A DNA stretch of 64,000 nt. Source: Nostoc sp. NMS8 (GTDB lineage: Bacteria; Cyanobacteriota; Cyanobacteriia; Cyanobacteriales; Nostocaceae). The stretch covers positions 62,001 to 126,000 of the forward strand of contig NZ_JABXKK010000096.1 of the NCBI RefSeq assembly GCF_017115045.1, given 5' to 3'. Below are positions 59,917-64,000 of the stretch, one piece after another. A program made the position numbers and the translations under genes. The notes below the pieces were generated by a model. That model was not told the origin of the DNA. It did not search any database and saw only the letters and a list, made by a program, of their open reading frames with translations. How positions within the stretch are numbered: position 1 is the stretch's first letter; every line of letters begins with the position of its first letter.

Positions 59917-62223
59917 ATGCAAGTAAAATTCAATCCCCTACAAGTTATTATCAATCCACCTGGAATTCAATTTGGGATGCCAGGAGATACTATTGAACTC
60001 TATATTGTTGTAATCAATCGGGGAGATCAGAGTGCGGTTATTGACTTATATTTTGTTTTTGACGAAGTATTTCAAAATTTAACTGGCTGGTCTACCTCTC
60101 CTAGAGAAAGTTTAGCATTAGCTCCAGGGCAAAATAGCGACGAAGTAAAATTTGAGTTTGAAATTGCTGCAAATGCTCTCCCCGGAACCTATGACTATAC
60201 ACTAGTCGTAGATTCACCTCTACATTATCCCCAAGATACTCCCATAACCTTCCCTAACCAAATTAAGGTTCTGCTAAAAGAACAGACAGCAATTCGGGTA
60301 AATGACCCGACATTTTCCCTTAGACCTAATACCAACCCCAACAAACCACTAATTTTCAATCCTAGTGAACCTCTGCAAGTGGAAGTAATAGTTGATAATC
60401 GCTCTTATCTTGTAGATAGGTTCCGCTTGAGTTGCCCAGATTTAGATGATGACTGGTTCACAATTAACTATCCTGCAACTGGATTTGAGGGGCCAGGGTT
60501 AGTGTCTGACGTGACTGCACTAGAACTAAACCCTGGTACTCAAGGTCAAATATTCTTGAAATTTCACCCACCTGGGGATACCCTCGCGGGAAGCTATTCG
60601 CCGACAATCCGCTTGTATTCAGAAAACTCTCCAGACTTAGTATTACTGGATTTGGTGTATATCCAAATTCCGACAAATTATCGCCTAGATATAGAACTTC
60701 ATACCATCTTGGCACAAGTTAGCCGTAGCCTTGGTAAATACGAGTTATCACTAGCTAATCGGGGCAATATTATCCGCGAACTGATATTAAACTTAAAAAG
60801 TCGAGACGAAGAAGAACTATATACTTACAAATTTGAACCTACTGAAATCCGATTATTACCTAATAGAAGTGCCGTAGCTAATTTGACGGTCAAACCCAGA
60901 CCTTGGTGGCGACGACCGTGGTTTGGTGCAGGGCTAGCGATCAATTTTCAACTCGACATCAAAGACCAACAAAGTTTACCCCTACCTAACACATTGCCTC
61001 AAGGAACTTTGGTATGGAAACCCCGTCCTTTGTGGCAATTTATTTTGTTAATTTTGGTAGTTTTAGGCTTACTAGGAGGGATAGGATTCATCATTTGGCG
61101 AATTTTAAACCCCGATCCTTTAAGATTAGAAAATTTTAGTGCAAATGACTCTCAAATCACTGAAGGCGATGAAGTAGCTTTGAAGTGGGACATTCACAAT
61201 TATCAACAGTTGCAAAAGTTAGTTGTCACTGCCAAAGGTTCGCAACCGATTCAGCCTATTACTTATGACTTTAGCAATGGCATTCCTGAAACACTGGGTA
61301 AGAGAAATGCTAATGAAATACCTCCTTGTCAGGTGCAAGATAAACAACAGCTAATTTGTAGCAACGTTAAAACTGGAGTGAAAACAAAAGGAAATTACAC
61401 TTTTGAGTTACAAGCATTTTATCGTAATGGAATCCAATTATTTTCTCCCAATAATCAAGTAGCCAGCCAAACAACCCAAATAGAAATAGCTGAAAAACAA
61501 ATTGCGGAAGTACTTAGTTTTCAAACGGATAAACCACTCTATACAAAAGGTCAAAATATTCTTTTAAGTTGGACAATTGCCCATCCATTATTATTAGGAG
61601 AAATTCAAATTACTGGCAGTGCAGATGATGGTACATTATATAGTGAACCAATTATTTATAAATTTAATCAAGGTAATCTTACCGATCCGAAACTCCAAAA
61701 GCTATGTACACAACAAAATCAACAACTGCGATGTATAAACATTCCTCTACTAGCATATAAAGCTGGTAAATATGCGTTTGAAATTAAAGCTTTTCCTAAC
61801 AATGGAAGCCAAAAAACTAGTTTTAAAAAGACTGAATCAAAAATTGAAATATTACCGAAACCATTTAAAATTGTCTCTTTTAGAATCAACGGTAGCGAGC
61901 AACCAAATCTGGTTCTCAAAGAAGGCGAATCTGCTACCTTGAGTTGGAGAGTAGAGGGAGAAAATATTCAGGTTAAACTTCTACCATACGGCAATGATGT
62001 TCCAGCCGTTGGTTCCATGAAGCTTCCAGTCAATCAAGCCTTTCCCCCTCAAATCGGACTGCTAGTCAATGATATATCTGGTAAGCAACAACCCCAGCAA
62101 CGAGGATTTGCAATCACAGTAATCAAAAAAGTAGAGCCGACTCCTATACCTAGCATTAACCCAATTCCACCTATTCTGCCACCTAGTAATAACCCATTTA
62201 AGACTCCCTTACCTCCGAGGTAA
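59917..62223 (+). CDS. Beta-sandwich/TM protein, paralogue of upstream gene
   Basis: A 768-residue protein. Residues 1-370 are Ig-like repeats (INPPGIQFGMPGDTIELYIV; NPSEPLQVEVIVDNRSYLVD), with an RRPWFGAG segment that matches KRPWVGIG before the helix of the upstream protein. A membrane helix, FILLILVVLGLLGGIGFIIW, lies at about 375-394. The C-terminal part has three Ig-like repeats (LENFSANDSQITEGDEVALK; VLSFQTDKPLYTKGQNILLS; FRINGSEQPNLVLKEGESAT) and a Pro-rich end. AAGGAAG precedes the ATG. The two genes clearly form an operon and probably a complex. Confidence 0.8.
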   Translation: MQVKFNPLQVIINPPGIQFGMPGDTIELYIVVINRGDQSAVIDLYFVFDEVFQNLTGWSTSPRESLALAPGQNSDEVKFEFEIAANALPGTYDYTLVVDSPLHYPQDTPITFPNQIKVLLKEQTAIRVNDPTFSLRPNTNPNKPLIFNPSEPLQVEVIVDNRSYLVDRFRLSCPDLDDDWFTINYPATGFEGPGLVSDVTALELNPGTQGQIFLKFHPPGDTLAGSYSPTIRLYSENSPDLVLLDLVYIQIPTNYRLDIELHTILAQVSRSLGKYELSLANRGNIIRELILNLKSRDEEELYTYKFEPTEIRLLPNRSAVANLTVKPRPWWRRPWFGAGLAINFQLDIKDQQSLPLPNTLPQGTLVWKPRPLWQFILLILVVLGLLGGIGFIIWRILNPDPLRLENFSANDSQITEGDEVALKWDIHNYQQLQKLVVTAKGSQPIQPITYDFSNGIPETLGKRNANEIPPCQVQDKQQLICSNVKTGVKTKGNYTFELQAFYRNGIQLFSPNNQVASQTTQIEIAEKQIAEVLSFQTDKPLYTKGQNILLSWTIAHPLLLGEIQITGSADDGTLYSEPIIYKFNQGNLTDPKLQKLCTQQNQQLRCINIPLLAYKAGKYAFEIKAFPNNGSQKTSFKKTESKIEILPKPFKIVSFRINGSEQPNLVLKEGESATLSWRVEGENIQVKLLPYGNDVPAVGSMKLPVNQAFPPQIGLLVNDISGKQQPQQRGFAITVIKKVEPTPIPSINPIPPILPPSNNPFKTPLPPR

Positions 62224-62311
62224 CTATTTTGGGCAATGTGAAAAGCAGAGATACATGAAAGTTGAAGACTGCCTCCAAAATCAAACTTTGTCTATCATCG
62301 GTTTTGCTAAC

Positions 62312-63514
62312 TCAATTTTTGCTTTTATGAAAAGCTTTACGTCTTTGCCCATTTTCAAACAGAGGTTTTCGCAACGGTACTACCTCAGCTTCACTACTCT
62401 CCCGTGCTACCCGAATCAGCAACCCAGCAGCTATTAAACTGGCAATCATAGAATTACCACCATAACTAAACATAGGCAAAGGTAAACCAGTAGTTGGTAG
62501 AGAACCTGTAGCAACACCGATGTGAAGCAATGATTGTCCTACCATCAAAATCGTCGCACCGATCGCAACTAATCTATGTACTATATTTTTAGCCTTCAGC
62601 GCCACAATTAATCCGAGAGTGGCGAATGTAGCTAAAAGTACCAACAGCACCATACTGCCAACAAAGCCAAACTCTTCAGCGAACACCGCAAAAATAAAAT
62701 CAGTATCTTGAATTGGTAAATAAAACAGCTTTTGTTGAGAAAGCCCATATCCGGCTCCCCAAGTTTTACCAGAACCCACAGCTAGTAGACTTTGCACCAA
62801 CTGGTATCCATCTCCTGTAGCATCCGCCCAAGGATTCAGGAATGACATCACCCGCTTACGCTGATACTCTTTAATACTAATACTGAGTACTGCTAACATC
62901 ACTCCACCAACTGCTGTTCCTCCCAGATATTTGTAAGGTAAGCCAGCTGCGAGAGCAATTAGCCAAATAGTCATACCGCAAAGTGCCGTTGTACTCAAGT
63001 TAGGCTGGGCAAGAATTCCTAAAAGTACCAGACCGAAAACACCTAACCAAGCCAAGCGAACTCGCCAACTGATTCGTTCCCACTGACCAAAAAGCCGCGC
63101 ACTTTGCAGCACCAAAAAGGGTTTAATTAATTCTGAAGGTTGAATCGGAATTGGCCCGATCGCAATCCAACGCGCTGCATCAAAAGCTTTTTTTCCCAAT
63201 CCTGGGATCAGTGTGACAAAAATTAACCCCAAAAACAGCAATAAAAACCAATGGGATAGCCCCAAAATTTTCTGCAACGGCGAATTAACAATAATATTGA
63301 ATCCGATTAAGGAAACGAAAACCCAAAGTAGTTGACGCTTAAAGTAGTACAACCCATCATTTTGACGGGCGTCAGCGACGGGATAGGATGCTGAAAATAG
63401 CATGACCAAGCCGACGAACAGCCAAATCAACGTTAACCAGCGCAACAACCGCGCTTCTAAGGCCCAGTTGGAGACTGAACTATCAAAAATTGGAATCAGG
63501 CGGCGTAGATTCAC
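62312..63514 (-). CDS. ftsW: Septal peptidoglycan glycosyltransferase FtsW
   Basis: A 400-residue SEDS-family protein with about ten helices. The motif GPIPIQPSELIKPFLVL and the loop GYQLVQSLLAVGSGKTWGAGYG are diagnostic; FAEEFGFVGSM and PLPMFSYGGNSM follow. FtsW polymerises lipid II glycan chains in the divisome. The 5' end is the ATG at 63514. In heterocyst-formers this gene is also linked to cell separation and septum form. It stands alone, convergent with the beta-sandwich pair. Confidence 0.93.
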   Translation of the reverse strand: MNLRRLIPIFDSSVSNWALEARLLRWLTLIWLFVGLVMLFSASYPVADARQNDGLYYFKRQLLWVFVSLIGFNIIVNSPLQKILGLSHWFLLLFLGLIFVTLIPGLGKKAFDAARWIAIGPIPIQPSELIKPFLVLQSARLFGQWERISWRVRLAWLGVFGLVLLGILAQPNLSTTALCGMTIWLIALAAGLPYKYLGGTAVGGVMLAVLSISIKEYQRKRVMSFLNPWADATGDGYQLVQSLLAVGSGKTWGAGYGLSQQKLFYLPIQDTDFIFAVFAEEFGFVGSMVLLVLLATFATLGLIVALKAKNIVHRLVAIGATILMVGQSLLHIGVATGSLPTTGLPLPMFSYGGNSMIASLIAAGLLIRVARESSEAEVVPLRKPLFENGQRRKAFHKSKN

Positions 63515-63757
63515 GATCGGTACAGGTAAAAAGTTAGATTTTAGGAGTTAGAAATAAAACTCATAAATCATAACTTATAACTCATAAGTAGGCTTTACAA
63601 CCATAAATCTTAGAGTTGTCAACTTCAATGCACCACTAGTTTAATATTTTTGACAATTTGCGATCGCTACCCTGCACAGATAAAAGTAATATTTTATACT
63701 GTAAAATCCAGAATTGTTATAGTTAAGAGCGATCGCTCAAAAATTGACTTAAAGTAT

Positions 63758-64000
63758 TTATTTCATTAAACTTAATGATTTCATGTAATTGACTAATTGT
63801 TTATCCATAGATAAGGGAATTTTAATCCAGAACTCAGTTCCTTGCCCAGGTTCCGATACACATCTAAGTGTTCCTCCATGTTTTTCAACTACAATCTGAT
63901 AGCTAATTGATAAACCCAATCCCGTACCCTTACCTACAGGCTTAATTGTGAAAAATGGATCAAACAGTCGTTCTTTAACTGCTTCTGTTATTCCTGAACC
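63758..64000 (-). CDS. Histidine kinase, C-terminal end (partial)
   Basis: The window edge cuts this gene; the last 80 residues are visible. They hold the HATPase_c end: GSGITEAVKERLFDPFFTIK (F box), GKGTGLGLSISYQIV (G2 box) and GTEFWIKIPL. The form DPFFTTKPVGKGTGLGLSIS is typical of large cyanobacterial sensor kinases with PAS or GAF sensors upstream. The 5' part is outside the window. Confidence 0.85.
   Translation of the reverse strand, partial: GSGITEAVKERLFDPFFTIKPVGKGTGLGLSISYQIVVEKHGGTLRCVSEPGQGTEFWIKIPLSMDKQLVNYMKSLSLMK

Noticed and set aside
57670..62223. Part of a phage-tail-like contractile injection system
   Set aside because: Ig-like proteins of this sort can occur near such clusters, but no sheath, tube, baseplate or AAA+ gene lies within the window.

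Overview
The window looks like chromosomal DNA of a filamentous, heterocyst-forming cyanobacterium close to Nostoc. The evidence is a PatX-type protein carrying the RGSGR pentapeptide, an allophycocyanin beta-18 gene (apcF), cp12, a cyanobacterial glnA with a perfect NtcA box, the HIP1 octamer GCGATCGC throughout, and the tandem heptamers and small dispersed repeats typical of Nostocales. I saw no rRNA or tRNA gene, CRISPR array, integrated phage or replication origin.

Layout. 0-4.6 kb: an FAD oxidoreductase carrying an in-frame small repeat, patX with tandem NtcA-like and DIF-like promoter signals, a gene-poor kilobase with a MITE and an orphan terminator, a ferritin-like protein. 4.6-9 kb: housekeeping photosynthesis and nitrogen genes (glnA, apcF, a DUF29-family gene, tlyA, cp12). 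9-13.4 kb: a dynamin/Era-like GTPase, then small orphan genes and a decayed DUF1016 gene. 13.6-16.6 kb: a PetC-like Rieske protein, a HAD phosphatase, NurA. 16.7-20.6 kb: two broken TerD-family genes beside an Lhr-like helicase. 20.7-24.6 kb: DoxX and DUF2808 genes between two direct copies of a 90-bp element, an aminotransferase, a DUF1338 protein. 24.7-32.3 kb (minus strand): a PgpH-like 7TM-HD phosphodiesterase, a divergent ADP-ribosylglycohydrolase-like gene, aroQ with a 46-codon partner, topA. 32.8-38.5 kb: an internally deleted DUF6745 gene, a Uma2 protein, mntH, a His-rich Zn/Cd-type P-ATPase. 38.5-45.1 kb: a Rieske oxygenase and a metal locus (MerR regulator, methyltransferase, truncated cupredoxin-like gene, copA, copper chaperone, MerR-type operator). 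45.4-48 kb: rtcB and a dead IS630-family element. 48.4-52.7 kb: two receiver/histidine-kinase proteins divergent from a NarL-type regulator across a 1-kb spacer. 52.7-64 kb: a LpxB-related protein, an Omp85 outer-membrane protein, an unknown membrane protein, a pair of single-TM beta-sandwich proteins (one with WD40 repeats), ftsW, and the 3' end of another histidine kinase.

How the parts fit. The nitrogen and carbon core (NtcA box to glnA; apcF light harvesting; CP12 control of the Calvin cycle; PatX in heterocyst patterning) is intact. Metal homeostasis is spread over mntH, a Zn/Cd-type ATPase and a copper chaperone/copA operon, the last behind a textbook MerR dyad. Envelope functions (Omp85, LpxB-related, FtsW) group at the right. 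Small repeats are unusually active here: they sit inside two reading frames (FAD oxidoreductase and copA), replace the leader of copA, abut the start of the DUF1338 gene, and coincide with the truncation of a TerD gene. The least explained part of the window is the two-gene unit at 57670-62223.
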